Counted from the stretch's first letter, positions 46,998-59,381 are shown. The stretch is 64,000 nt of DNA from Polytrichum commune (GCA_950295325.1 OX485804.1:19528001-19592000), one strand, 5' to 3'. A program made the numbers and translations. The notes: a model not told the origin generated them from the letters alone.

Positions 46998-49900
46998 ATG
47001 GCGACAGTGCCGGTGATGGCTCTGAAAAGAGCTTTCGGAGTGAAAGGGAGTCTGCGAGACGGTGTAGTGTTCGTGGATGCCACCACTGTGGTTTACATTG
47101 CGGGCCACTGCGTGGTGGTGAGGGACGTTGGCCTAAGCCACGTGAAATCGAAGAAGGCGAAGGATCGGTTCATCACAGGCACCGCAGACATGGCTGGCAT
47201 CTCATCCCTGGCCATCAGCAAGGACAAGAAGTGGATGGCAGTAGCCGAGGTTGCCCCTGCTCCCAAGTTTCAAGAGGGCATAGCTGCTGCAGGGGCCATC
47301 AACACTTTCCCAGTGGTCACCGTGTACAGCATGAGGAGGCTGGCGATGAAGAGGTCATTAACAAGTGACAAGGCAGGGTCGAGAGAGTATGTGTCCATGT
47401 CGTTCACGTGGGATGGGAAGCACATTGCGGCGCTCGGTGGGGCACCTGACTGGCAGTTGCAGCTATGGCACATCAATGATGCCAAAGTGGTGTGTGCTAT
47501 CAAGACGGCCACTCTAACTTCGTCGGCAGTGTACCAGGTGAGCAACTAATTCCATGGTTGGCAGTGCTGGCATCCATTCTGTGCAATGACGACATAAGTG
47601 TTTGGCTCTTTCCTAGCTAGACTGTCATCTGTTTTTGGGTTTGGTGACTGGTAATCAATTGGGGTTTAGGTCACCACTGTGACATGGGTTTGCGACAGAC
47701 AACTTGAGCTGAAGCTCAAGCTTGGAAGTTGGGTGGGCCAAGGTAAAAGAAGATGAGCCGTTACATGTGCCAAAGATAGTGGAGCTTTGTCTAAAGGTTG
47801 GTAACCGCTTATACAGTATTTGGTTCAATCCGGAACTTGAAATTGTAGTCATGTCAAGTCCGATGACTACAAGTTCAAGTTTGGGATTGAAATTGAACTT
47901 GAAAATCCATCCAAAATAAGGAGGAAGCAAAGCTCCACCATATGAGGCACATAGAAGGTTTAAATCCTTTGACCTTGGCCCACCAAACTTGCAGTCTTGA
48001 GCTTAAGCTCAAGCTGTGTGTGGCCGTGTGTGGCTAGTCCTACAGTCTCTAGGTTGTGTCGAGGATTGTCCTCTTGAATGCAGACCGTGGAAAGCTTACA
48101 CCTCTTAAGAAAAACTATTACAGGGGAGGATTCCCAGCTAAATGCAGACATGGTGAATGTCTGTACTCACGAAGGCCGTGGTGCAGGGATTGATGTCTTG
48201 AGTAAGTGTAAGTGGTCACAATCCTGCACGGTATACTCAAAGTGTGATGCTACCATTGTGAAAAACCTACACCTCTTAAGCAATACTAGTACAGAGAAAG
48301 ACTCTGAGCTAAATGCTGAGCATGGTGAAGCTCTGTAACCACCAAGCGGTCATGGTGCACAGACTCTTTCTTGAGCAGGTGTAAGTGGTCACAAACCTGC
48401 AAGGTATGCTTAAGCTGTAATGATACCATATTGGAAATCTTACAATTCTTCAGAAAATCTACTACAATGAAAGACTCTGAGCTAAATGCAGGACATGGTG
48501 AATGTCCCCACCATCGTGAATAGGTGCAAGCGGTCACAAACCTGCAAGGTATGCTCAAGAAGTACTGCTACCATGGAGGAAAACCTACACCTCTTAAGCT
48601 TTACTATATAAAGAGACTCTGAGCTAAATGCCGGACATAGTGAATGTCTGTAACCCCCAAGCGGTCATGGTGTAGACTCTTTCTTGAGCAGGTGTAAGTG
48701 GTACAAACCTGCAAGGACGTGTGCTCAAGCTGCAGTGCTTCCTTGTGGAACTGGTACTAGATTAAGAGCTGTTCATTGCGTATCGTGATGAGGTCATCAG
48801 CTCTTAGCTGAGAATTACTGACGACACTCTTAGTCCCCTCGTCGATTCGACATTCCAAATGGCTGCAGGTGCGATGCTGCCCAGTAAACGAGCACATTAT
48901 TACAGTAGTTGGGGATGGATTCGCCAAGACATTCAAGGTTCTGGACAACACGATCCGGCAGGTGTCCAGACCTTTTACCAACCAGGAGGGACACAGGGTT
49001 CTGTGCCATGCATGGCTGCCGGAAGGTCTTAAGAAGCCAAAGCACAAGGATAAAGACAAGGGCAAGGGTAAAGACAAAGACAAGGAGAAGGACAAAGAGA
49101 AAGAAAAGGCCGATCAGGACCGAGAGCCAGGAAAGGAAACACATGATTGCGGCAGCGTGTATGCCCTTGACTCTGAGGAGCTTTTATTTGTTGAGAATGG
49201 GGAGGTGGGCACCTATCCGGCCGTTACAATCCCACTTGTGCCGCACGGGTGATGTCCTAGGTACACGTAATCAAAACATAATGACATAGCTTGCTGCGTA
49301 CCCCAGATAGAATCAAGTCTTGAGCCTTCTTGTGAGGTTCACCAGGCCAACCATCACACTTTGAAGCAATTAGCTCAAGAATCCTTGAAAGATTCTTCAT
49401 TTTTTTAGGACATTCTGTTCGTGTTTGTCTCCCTGTATCCCACATAGCTTGTGGCTTCCTATTTCATCTGCAAATATAAATCTTTGATGAGGGAAGGTGA
49501 ATTATTTGCAGGTAATTGAGACCATTCCGATGTATCCTCAAGGAAGTGAGAAGTGCATGGCCTACTCTGTGATCTCGTACTCTCAGGGCTTCATTTGTGG
49601 AGAAAATGGGACCATATCTATCTACGAGAGAGGGAGACATACGTACAAGAAGGTCCGTTCAATCAAAGTGGATGAGTCATTCTCTCCAGTTTACGGGCTA
49701 GACTTATCACCTGAAGAGGATGTGTTGGTTTGCATTGTGTCCACAAATCGCTTCATCCACCTGCCCTTTCGAAATGTTGATGTGATGTCAGCTGAAGTCG
49801 TCTCCGAGGAAGTTCAAACAGAGGTACTTACATACTGCCTGAACCTCGTAGTTGCAGTTGAACGTTAATAATTCCTTTACAGAGGCAATGCAATGTAATC

Positions 49901-52900
49901 TTTTCTTCTGTGTCCATTTTGTGCAGAAAAAAATTAATGACCTAGGATTTCTGGATGGTGACCCCTGCTTTAGAAACATTCCTTCTAATTAGTTCTTGAA
50001 ACTATATCTGCAAGTGTGAACCTTTTCTGATTCAAACCCAAATGATATCAAAGGATTCGTCTTAATTGCCTCCTTCAAAGCATGTTGCTCCTCTTTGAGT
50101 TGTAACAAATCATCAATTCGTTAGAAGCATGAACCAGATGTGCTTTAAAACAGATGATCCAAAAGGAAAAGTTGCAACCCCGTGCATTTCAAATTCTATT
50201 GAAGTGAATCTTCCTGTCTCAGGCTGTTAGATATGATTGCTAGAGCGTGGTGGAAATGCCTAACGTATTTTACCTTACTTATTGTGGGGGATGGGATCAG
50301 TCATATCATCAAGCCGCCATCACAGGCATGGACATTTGCCTGCTCAAACCATTTGTGGTAACATGTAGTAACGACTCGACTGTGCGCGTTTGGAACTATG
50401 TGGAGAATTTGTGCGAGATTGTGAAATTTTTCCCATCTGAAGCGTTGTCGGTTTCCATTCACCCTACTGGTGCTTCTTCTTACCCATGCACCGGTTATTA
50501 ATTCCTCCTCCTTTGAAAACTTCCGGCTCCCCCATATAAATCCCGAAACAAAGTAAGTACAACAGAGTTATCCTTTAATTCAACCGGACTTTTGGTTGGG
50601 AGTTGGTTGTTTTGCATGCAACACATTCCATGTTCGACAAGCTTTCGGTTCATACTTCGAGTCGGTGTGGAGGTTCTAACAGAGAACATTCTATGTCAGT
50701 TCATTGAGGGCCAAACTCATTTTAGCACCTCTTGGCATGTTCTTCGCTCAAACTCCACATCAACCCCAAGGTTGCACCAAAAACCACCAAACGTGGAAAG
50801 TGTTGTATTCAAAACAACCAGCTCTTGACCAAAAGTCATGTTGAGGTAGAGGATAAATCTAGTATTCGAATTCAAACTGACTTGATACGAAGGGCATGGC
50901 AGGTCTATATGTGTTGGTCGGGTTCCCCGAAAGCTTGCAGTTGTTCAATGCACTCGTTGATGACTTGAGGTTATGGAAAGAGTTCACCGCGTTAAAAGGT
51001 TGCCTTGACTGCGCCTTCAGCTGCGGTGGACAGTACTTTGCGGCCACGTATATCAACTCCGTTCATATCATTTCAACATACACCGGTCAAAGTGTTGCCC
51101 AATTACGGGCACATTTAAGTAAAGTAAGCACACACTCTGATTGGAGACTTGATTCTGAATCTCTCCTCTGCGGCTTCGGTTGTCACAGCACTTAATTAGC
51201 TGATCATAACGCGAACCAAGCTCTTACTGGCATTCTTTTTTATATAGGTGCGAAGCATCTGGTGGGCACACGACGACTACAATATTGTAACAGCAGGGAT
51301 GGATGGAGCCATATATGAGTGGACGCTCAAAACTTTCAAGCGAAGTCGGGAGCATGTCATCAAAGGTTGCATGTACACCTGTGTGATCGGGGTACCAAAC
51401 TCGAAGTGCTTTCTTAGCACGAGCACCGATCGCAAACTTCGGGAGATGGACGAATTGGAAGTTTTCAAAGTTCTGTCCTCGTACCTATTCTTCACCTTTC
51501 TTCTTGTTGCTTGTTACGTCCGCTTGCAGATGACTTCTCCGCTGATTCCCGAACGTATCTATAGATCGGTTACCATGAGAAATAAGTTCAGTTACAATTT
51601 GATGATACGGTTTAACACATGAATTTGGAATCTACTAATATCCTGGCTGGAGGTGTTCACTGAAGAGGATTGGGGTGTCCGATGTGGGCACAGACAATTG
51701 ACAGCAACGTAAGCCTACCACATATTGCCCTCTCTCTAGGTGCCGGTATTTTATTTGCTGTAACAGCACACGGAGCTATTCGAGCTTATCAATATCCCCT
51801 CACAGGCATGCTTCTCCTGCATCCCCTTGATACTACTAGGATCAAGTTGTATAATCTAAAGATTATGATTGTCTTGAAAATCCTGATGCCTATTTAAAAA
51901 ACATGATCGTAGTAGTCATTGAGAGTCATGTGCAATTGAGGTTATGCTACTTTTGCTCTTACAATGTAGTTGAAAAAGAGGTGCACTTTATGCTGGAGTG
52001 TCCCTCTACAACTCCACTAGAGATAGGTTTCCTTCCTTAATTCAAAATCTAGTAGTAGGCAGTCTCAATTCTTACTTCCAATTGACCTTTCAATTTGATA
52101 TTAGCCACTATTTCACGGAGGCCCCTGCACTCCATTACTAAAGGGAATCAACCTTTTTGACACCACCTTGATGAACTTTAGCTGCCCGGACTTTGAAATC
52201 AATTTCATTTCAAATCATTTCAGTGAGCCTATTTGCATCACATATACAGCTGCGGCACAGCCAAGGAGCGCTGCCAATTGCTAATAAGTTGGTCACCAAT
52301 GATATTGAGCTTTGGATGTCAGGCCACAGGAGTGTTTCATGAAGTAAAGGTATGTGCGGCAGCAGTTGTAAATTTGTGTGTGAGCAATAGTGACAGCCAC
52401 CTCTTCTGTACATCAGAGGATGGTTTGATGATGATGTTTGATATACGCAACGTTGCTGGGACACTGCGAGATAAATCGGCTGCCTTACCTTGGAGCCACG
52501 AGGTCCTGATCACAAAGAGTGACATCCAAGAGTATAGATCCAAGGTCAAGGAATTGAGAAGGAAGGTATGTTGTTGGGTATTGAGGGCTTTCTAATTGTT
52601 TGTTTGTAGGTAATCTATCACCTAAGCCCCAACGGGCCTTTGAGAGAAGAAAAATGAAATATTCTTCTCACTATGTTCATCTTTTGTTGGTCTTTTTTAC
52701 CTAAAGCCGTCTTAGAATAATTTTATTCTTCTAGTGAGGTTCTCCGATTGAAAAAAGAAGTTGAAAGTAGGGTGTAAGTACGTGAAGGAATCCAATGTAC
52801 AACTCGATGCAATATCTGGTATTTTGGACTACCAATTCTTCACATGATTCTAATTCTTGTACCTTTCACGCTATGTTGTAAATGTGATTAATTTGGGACC

Positions 52901-55900
52901 TCGGGACACATATTCATATAATTAAAACCATCCTATGAATTTTTTATGAATATTGTGACAGGATTCACTGACTCAATGCATTTATGCCTTAAACGACCCA
53001 CACTCCTTTGTAGTCCTTGCACATTAAATGATTAAGTTTGGGTCACAATATTTTGTTATATGAAGATGGTAAGAAGTCGGAGAATGTTCTCCACATTCCA
53101 ATTCTCCACCCAATGCACGACTTGATTCTTTCGTCAGCTCGAGCACTTAAAATTCTTGTTACCTCATTCTTTTGATATCTCAATACCAATTCCTGATTCA
53201 ATGCACAGTGGTGGTCATGACTGAATTCCAGGTCGAGGAGACCGAAAAAAATTGTGATTACCAAGTGCAATATAAGGATGAACAGATGGATGGGAGGATC
53301 AGGGAGCTGGAAGAACACTATGAGAGATTGCTGGATGAAGCACGCACTAAATACGAGACACTAAAAATGGAAAAATCGGAAATGGTGATATATCTCTGAC
53401 TGTTTTAAGTTTTTTGTTGACATGTTTGTGACACTCATCATTCCAGAAATTATAGACTACCTGTGTGGATTTTAAGATAGTAAGGTTTGAGGAAGTTGTA
53501 GACTTGTGGAAATGGCGAGGAATGCAGGAGCTACAGTTGGACAGGAAACAAATACAAACTGAGGAGATTCATGCCCAACGTTTGCGGGATATGGAAGATG
53601 CATACTGTACTAAAATGTTGGTCGAGACTGCAAGGTCTTTTTCTATGATCGTTAATATTATCCCTTGTATTGACACCTTCACCTCCCTATGTTTATGTGC
53701 AAACCAGATACAGAGCGAAGAGTTCGACGTAAACTTCTTAAATTATTTTAAAATATTACAAAAGTGGCTTAATTTCTAGTTCTCATCAACTGGGGATTAA
53801 AAATTGACGTTAGGTAGATGTGCATGATGCGGACACTTTTCTCTTTGCACCCACTTCTAAAAAGATTTGAAACACATGATAAGTGTGAGATGAATAGCAA
53901 ATCCAAAACGTGCTCATAGCCATTTGCCTCATTATTTTAAGCGTGCATATGAATATCTTATTCATTATCATAGTGAAGATTCTCATGCTCTTTATATGGT
54001 CATATAAATCCCCCACACCAATTATGTTGACAATGAAGTGCAGAATAGTTAGCATATTTTGAGCACATAGTCCAATCTCTTTTGAACACATGTATTTTTG
54101 GTGTCTGTTCTTAGATCCACACCTAACCACATATAAATCAAACATAGGTGTACAATTCTTGCTATGTTGGAATTAGACACGTGTACCTTAGCACTCTTAA
54201 GTTTATGTAAGGACGTCCTCTTTCTATTCTAGCTTCAGGAATAAATCCCTAGATGCATATCCAGAGAGAACACCCACACGACCACTTAAGATATCTATGG
54301 ACATTTGAGACTTTAAGCGTGGCATGCTTTTAGATGTCAGTTTCTCCTATAAACATGTTATATCCATTGATGCCTGGCCAGGTACAACAATGTTGTGCGT
54401 AGTAAGGAGGCTGAAAGTGCAGATTGGGCTCAAAGAGTGGAGACAATGACTAAGGCCCATGAACTTGCCCTTCAGGTGAACCTGCATCCACTTAGACTTA
54501 TGGACAGAAATCAAGGATAAACAAATATTAGTTTGTTATGCAAATACAATCATTCTTATTCAAATGGCTCTCGATCCCCCCTTGATCCTAAGAAAATTTT
54601 ACACGGATATGTCTTTAGTTGTGTTAGTGATGCTGTGGGATGTATCAGGAACTCATGGAAGCATATGAGACAAAACTTGAAGACACCCAAGAGGAAGTCC
54701 AGAAACTGAAAAAGGCCAAGGAAGAGCTGAACATTAATTTTGAGGAAATCCGGAAACAAGTGGAGGAAGATGCGGACTTTGAGATTCAACAAACAAAAGC
54801 AGGGTGTGTTGTCAACTCTTATATATGAACACCTAACTACATCTACAGTGAAACTCCTTGGACCTTCTCTTTCAATCTCAAAAACCTGGAAATCTAAAAT
54901 AGGGTTCGCCCATGGGACCTGCCACCCTAAATTTGGGATCAGCCTATCCAAGGTTAGCTTGGAACACTGATCCTAATATGACAAGCTAGAAATCCGTACT
55001 TCTATAACCCAATCCCACTTTTTTAGCATGTTATTTTAAGCCTCAAGGAAACTTAGCTGACTTTAGAAATTAGTTCTTGAACTCACATTTTAGCCAAGTC
55101 ACTAGGAGTTTGATCCCAAGACTTTACACAAATCTCTATTGCTAAAAGATGTTTGCTATGCTTACGAAACATCCATCTTTTTTAAGATCTCTCAAATTGA
55201 AATACAATTATTCAGCAATAAGGTATGTGGCCCTCTTGTGGCCACTTCCAACTCCCTACACAAATTTAATCATTGGATTGTTTCGGGAAATGTCACATAT
55301 GATTAGCAATTGCGAATCACACAGATTTTTATTCCAAGTTTTATCATAATCAGAATTGACATGCAAGAGTTGTAGGAGGTCAAAGTGAAGATTCTCTTTC
55401 ACTTTAAACAATCACATAGGCCATCCCAATTGTGTCATTGGCAATTGAGCCTAGAATGGTTAATATCTATTGAGCACATAGTCCGATCTCATTGTAAGAC
55501 ATCTTTCTGGTGTCCATTTTCATTCACAAGCCTTGCCAAATACCACTCACCCATAGGTGTCCAGAGGTGGTTGATTCACTGTATTTTATCCCTCTTGTAG
55601 GAGTACTGATGTTATGAACACATTATCAGGTATGAAATAAAGTTGGAGGAAGCAAAAGACACAGTATGTCGAGTTACAGGTGAAAATGGCATCCTGAAGA
55701 GCAAATTCCTTGAATTTCAACGAGTTGCAGATGCATCACATGGGGATTTGCAAGAGGTGGTGAATCAGAGGAAGGAACTCTATGACATCATACATACATG
55801 CCAACGTGATGTCAGGTAGGAGTTACTCGCATAGCCATCCCCATAATTTTGGTTTCACATGAGGATACCTATACCTTGTTTTATATGAAGTTAATATTGG

Positions 55901-58148
55901 CTATATCTAAGGACTCTCACACAAGAAGAGATGGCCCCTTGTTTAGGTAATGCATTCCTAAATCGATTAATTTATCAGTATTTAGTTAGAACCACTAGCC
56001 AGCAGCAAAAAGTAGAATATAGGAGTCCGATGAGATCCTCACTTGTCAAGCTCAATTCACAATAAAAAAAGATGAAAAATTGATGTATTTAATGGCGATC
56101 TGTACTTGCAGGACACTGAAACATGACATCAAAGACAGGGAGGGGATAATAGATGAAAAAGATTTACGAATTCATGATCTTAAACGATCAAATGAGGTAT
56201 GATCCATTATTACACAGAACGAAACCTTCCACACTTCTAGTTGTCGCTATCCCTCTCAATAAGTCCTAATCAACTTTGTGAGTTACTATGACTGAATTGT
56301 CTGGTCCAAATACATGATCCATTTTTCAGGAGTGAACCAGTCCATGAACCCCTCTGCAGGTTCCAGCCTAAACCAGACTTTTACTGATGCAGGAGCTAGA
56401 GAAGTTCAAGTATGTGCTGGACTACAAAGTGAAAGATCTTCTCCATAACATTGAGCCCACAGAACAGGAGGCCAGACAATGTAAAGAGAGGATGCAGAAA
56501 ATGGAAGTGGAATTGTTCAGGTTTGTGCCCCTCAAATGACAATGAGCTCGTGCAACCTTCTGAGAGAATCTTGGTGCCACATTCTTATTTTAGGGAAGAA
56601 TTCTCTTAGCAACAGGGATGCTTTCACAGTTGCTCCCTCAACCAACCTAAACACTAAAGATCTCAGGTTGCCCCCTCTTTTTGCTCTTCCTTGATCTAAG
56701 CACAATCTCATGGCAATGACCCCTAAACCTCAACATTTCTGCAATGAAGGCAAAACTTCAACCTCAGACCTCACATTCAAACATACAAATCCCGTGCAAT
56801 GAGGAGAATTGAGGTTCTCCCTCCTTTTAAAGAAATTTCAAACGTTCCCCCAAAAATATATTTACATGTCACCCTAAGGCTTGCTTATTCATTTTGGTGC
56901 ATATAAACACTTTCCCCCTAACATCAATTACATTATTGTTACACTTTCTGTAAATCTCCGTTTTAGTTGGCACCCTGAACAACGCAACTGAGGGTTGTAG
57001 CGCCTAATCCTTTTTGTGTGATATACAGTCAACATGACAAATTGCTTCACAAGGACATGACTTTGAAAAGCTTGAAGGCCAAGCTCTCCGCTCTCGGCAA
57101 GGAAAGAGTACGACTGGTTCAAGCCAATTCTAAGCAGACTGAACTCATGAGTCGATTTCAGCTGGACTACTATGAGCTTGCACAACAGATTGAGGTTGTA
57201 TGCTATTATACAGCCTGTGTCCTTTATAGGCAAGCATTCCCATATGATGTAAAATATGGAACAGAATATTATCAAAAATAATCATATCAGCCAATTCGAA
57301 TACTTCAACTTTTACAGAGACTTTGGATTTTATGACTAAGAGGTTGCTGAATCCGAGTTGAATGAAATATGCAGAATCCTCGAGCTTTGAAGAAGAAAGT
57401 TATGGAGATCTATGCCAAGTATGTTGGAAACCAAGTCAAAGTTACAGATATTAATGTTCCCTTGAAAGAAGAGAGCTTTCATCAGCGAGACATTTTGGAA
57501 AGAAAGGTATTCTGTCGCCTTTAACAGGAACTAGGCTGGGAAATGAGTTATGGTCTAACAAAGTTTTTAACACCATGACCAACTCTCATGCACATTTTTG
57601 AAATGTCCATGTGTCAAACATCACGTAGGAAAGTACATTACAAACTGCATTATTTTATTTCTTCAAGTTGGGAAATCACATTTTTGATACCAACATGGCT
57701 GGGGCAGGTGAAGGCACTGGAACATGCACTAGAGAGGGAAATAGAGATGAATAAGCAGAACCGGCTGCGCATGATTAAGGAGAACATGTTCCTCATGAAC
57801 GAGGCAAAAGATTTACGTGAGCAGAATAGGTTTCTTGCTGCCCCGTTAAAAAAAGGGACTGCTAAAAAAGTAGCAGTGGCTGAGCTACGAGTGCGAGGAA
57901 GCTTGAATAAGGCATCATCCACCATAAGAGCAGATTCTTTGAAAGGTACCACCACACGTCCACAACTTCCAGAATTGCAAATTGGTAATTTGGAGGATCG
58001 TGTGAAGCCCCAAGACATTGGACCCTCCACCTCCACAACAACAACAACAACAAGGTCCTCCACATCATCCATGAGGCCTTCTAGCGCATCACTAAGGCCC
58101 TCCTCATCATCAATAAGGGGCCCTACATCGTCTGGAAGGCGAATGTAA
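46998..58148 (+). CDS. CFAP57: CFAP57/WDR65 axonemal WD40 and coiled-coil protein
   Basis: About 18 exons, roughly 1,283 aa: 46,998-47,537; 48,869-49,204; 49,512-49,823; 50,244-50,469; 50,903-51,123; 51,248-~51,469; ~51,694-51,805; 52,330-52,565; 53,232-53,384; ~53,528-53,634; 54,382-54,475; 54,649-54,803; 55,630-55,815; 56,112-56,196; 56,393-56,520; 57,029-57,194; 57,375-57,506; 57,708-58,148. Residues 1 to about 690 are WD40 repeats ([39 protein letters not shown]). About 700-1,190 is coiled coil matching animal CFAP57 ([33 protein letters not shown]). The tail is Ser/Thr rich. Residues about 235-262 form a Lys/Asp/Glu run absent from animal homologues. The family sits in the axoneme and helps place inner dynein arms; in plants that means sperm flagella. 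Intron 7 appears to use a GC donor. The exon 6/7 junction and the start of exon 10 are uncertain. Confidence 0.92.
47694..48020. repeat. Foldback element in CFAP57 intron 1
   Basis: Imperfect inverted repeat of about 327 bases. The left arm (47,694-47,745, with CTTGAGCTGAAGCTCAAG and GGGTGGGCCAAGGT) pairs with the right arm (47,970-48,020, with ACCTTGGCCCACC and CTTGAGCTTAAGCTCAAG). Inner segments also pair (GTGGAGCTTTG with CAAAGCTCCAC; TTGTAGTCATG with ATGACTACAAG), giving one long hairpin. Both arm ends hold their own small palindromes. It is non-coding; I could not identify a clear target duplication. Confidence 0.75.
48089..48735. repeat. Four-copy tandem repeat in CFAP57 intron 1
   Basis: Four diverged units of about 150-173 bases begin near 48,098, 48,271, 48,441 and 48,589. 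Each carries versions of CACCTCTTAAG, ACTCTGAGCTAAATGC, CATGGTGAATGTCTG, and GTGTAAGTGGTCACAAACCTGC in the same order. Units differ by substitutions and indels. There is no long open frame. Function unknown. Confidence 0.85.
53828..54117. repeat. Dispersed repeat, copy 2 (CFAP57 intron 10)
   Basis: Aligns along its full length with 45,507-45,790 (CTTTTCTCTTTGCACCCACTT ... GAGCACATAGTCCAATCTC). It lies inside an intron between exons ending 53,634 and starting 54,382, in the same orientation as the first copy relative to the gene. Confidence 0.75.
55371..55530. repeat. Dispersed repeat, partial copy 3 (CFAP57 intron 12)
   Basis: Shares GTCAAAGTGAAGATT and TTGAGCACATAGTC with the other members of the family and matches the 19,357-19,640 copy best. 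It is partial and more diverged. Confidence 0.55.
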
Positions 58149-59381
58149 AAGTAGAGTCTTTCTTGTAACAAAACTCTCTTTTTTTTGGTATTTTGAATTA
58201 GCACTGGCAGGGCAAGTAGTATGGCTACGAATGCCCTGGTGATGACGGGTGACAGTTGCCACTTTTAGATTTTCATAAAAGAACTGGACAATGTTTGTTG
58301 CTGAAGTTGCCATGCAAACTTTGAACGTGTAGATGGGTCGAAGGAAGGAATTTCTGCAAAACAAATAGTAGTGTTTAGAAGTGAGAAAAGGCTCACAACG
58401 TGGTGCTCCAGGTGATTAGGGGTTATAGTAAATATCCAGCTTCGTGTTGTCAACTCCACTGTTTTCCTGCAAGATATCTCATGCTCTTTCACCATGACTA
58501 ATATAGTGTCCTATCACTCCAGAACAAAGTCTGGCTCAAAAGTGATTGTTAACTGTGAGTGGACTGTAAAATTAACAAAGAGAGACGAATTGGCACTCTG
58601 CAAGAGACCATCATCTGTGATGCCGAAGCCAAACATTGTAGAAAATTATTAACTAAATCAAAAACAACCCAAAAAGTTTGGTTCACCTGTAGAAGCTCTT
58701 GAAGCTCACTCAAGTCTACCTGAAAAGTAAATGCTTCCATCAAACCGTGTATAGTGGCTTCCACCGACTTAGCTGCCCTCGAGTTCGAGAGACTTAACAA
58801 CCAAAGAAAAATGACGTGCCATGGAGAAACGAAGCCAGTATAGATGGAGGACTTCTCTCCACAAGGAAATGATCTGTTCCATTTATATTATATCTCCCTA
58901 AACTAAATAATTGGTGATGGCTAAGTTCAGATCTACTACATTTTGTGCGTCTTGGCACCGGTAGCTGTCATGCAGTAATGTTACTGCGGCCAAGAATAAC
59001 TATCTAGACAATGTGCATCGTCATCCCACGTTTAAAGGCCAACTCATCTCATCAGGAACAGCAGAGTATTACAAATTGTAAGAAACCGCTAGGTACTCGT
59101 CTTGAAAAGAAGAAGAAAACGTCTTAACTAGCAACCAGACGCCCTTCTCGTGTATTTAAATCTGACATTGTACAACCCTTTTTCTAAACCTACCACTAAA
59201 TTCAAGTTAGATAATCTAATCCAACTTGTGTGCAGACATGATGAGCATGGTTAAGAAGCACAATTTGAAATGCCTTGAAAGAATTTTACGCTCCAAGTCA
59301 ATGTTCTAGAATTCACAAAATGCCTGTCATATGATGCCCTCCATAATCCTCTTGCAATGCTCTTTGCAATCTATGACAGTA
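58149..59381. other. Convergent intergenic region between CFAP57 and PMT
   Basis: Holds the 3' ends of two convergent genes. A minus-strand stretch at about 58,800-58,510 has several short open segments bounded by plausible splice sites, but no single consistent frame could be joined, so I do not call a gene. Otherwise nothing was recognised. Confidence 0.5.

Noticed and set aside
57650-58204. 184-codon minus-strand open frame
   Set aside because: Exactly antisense to the last CFAP57 exon, whose sense frame matches the family.
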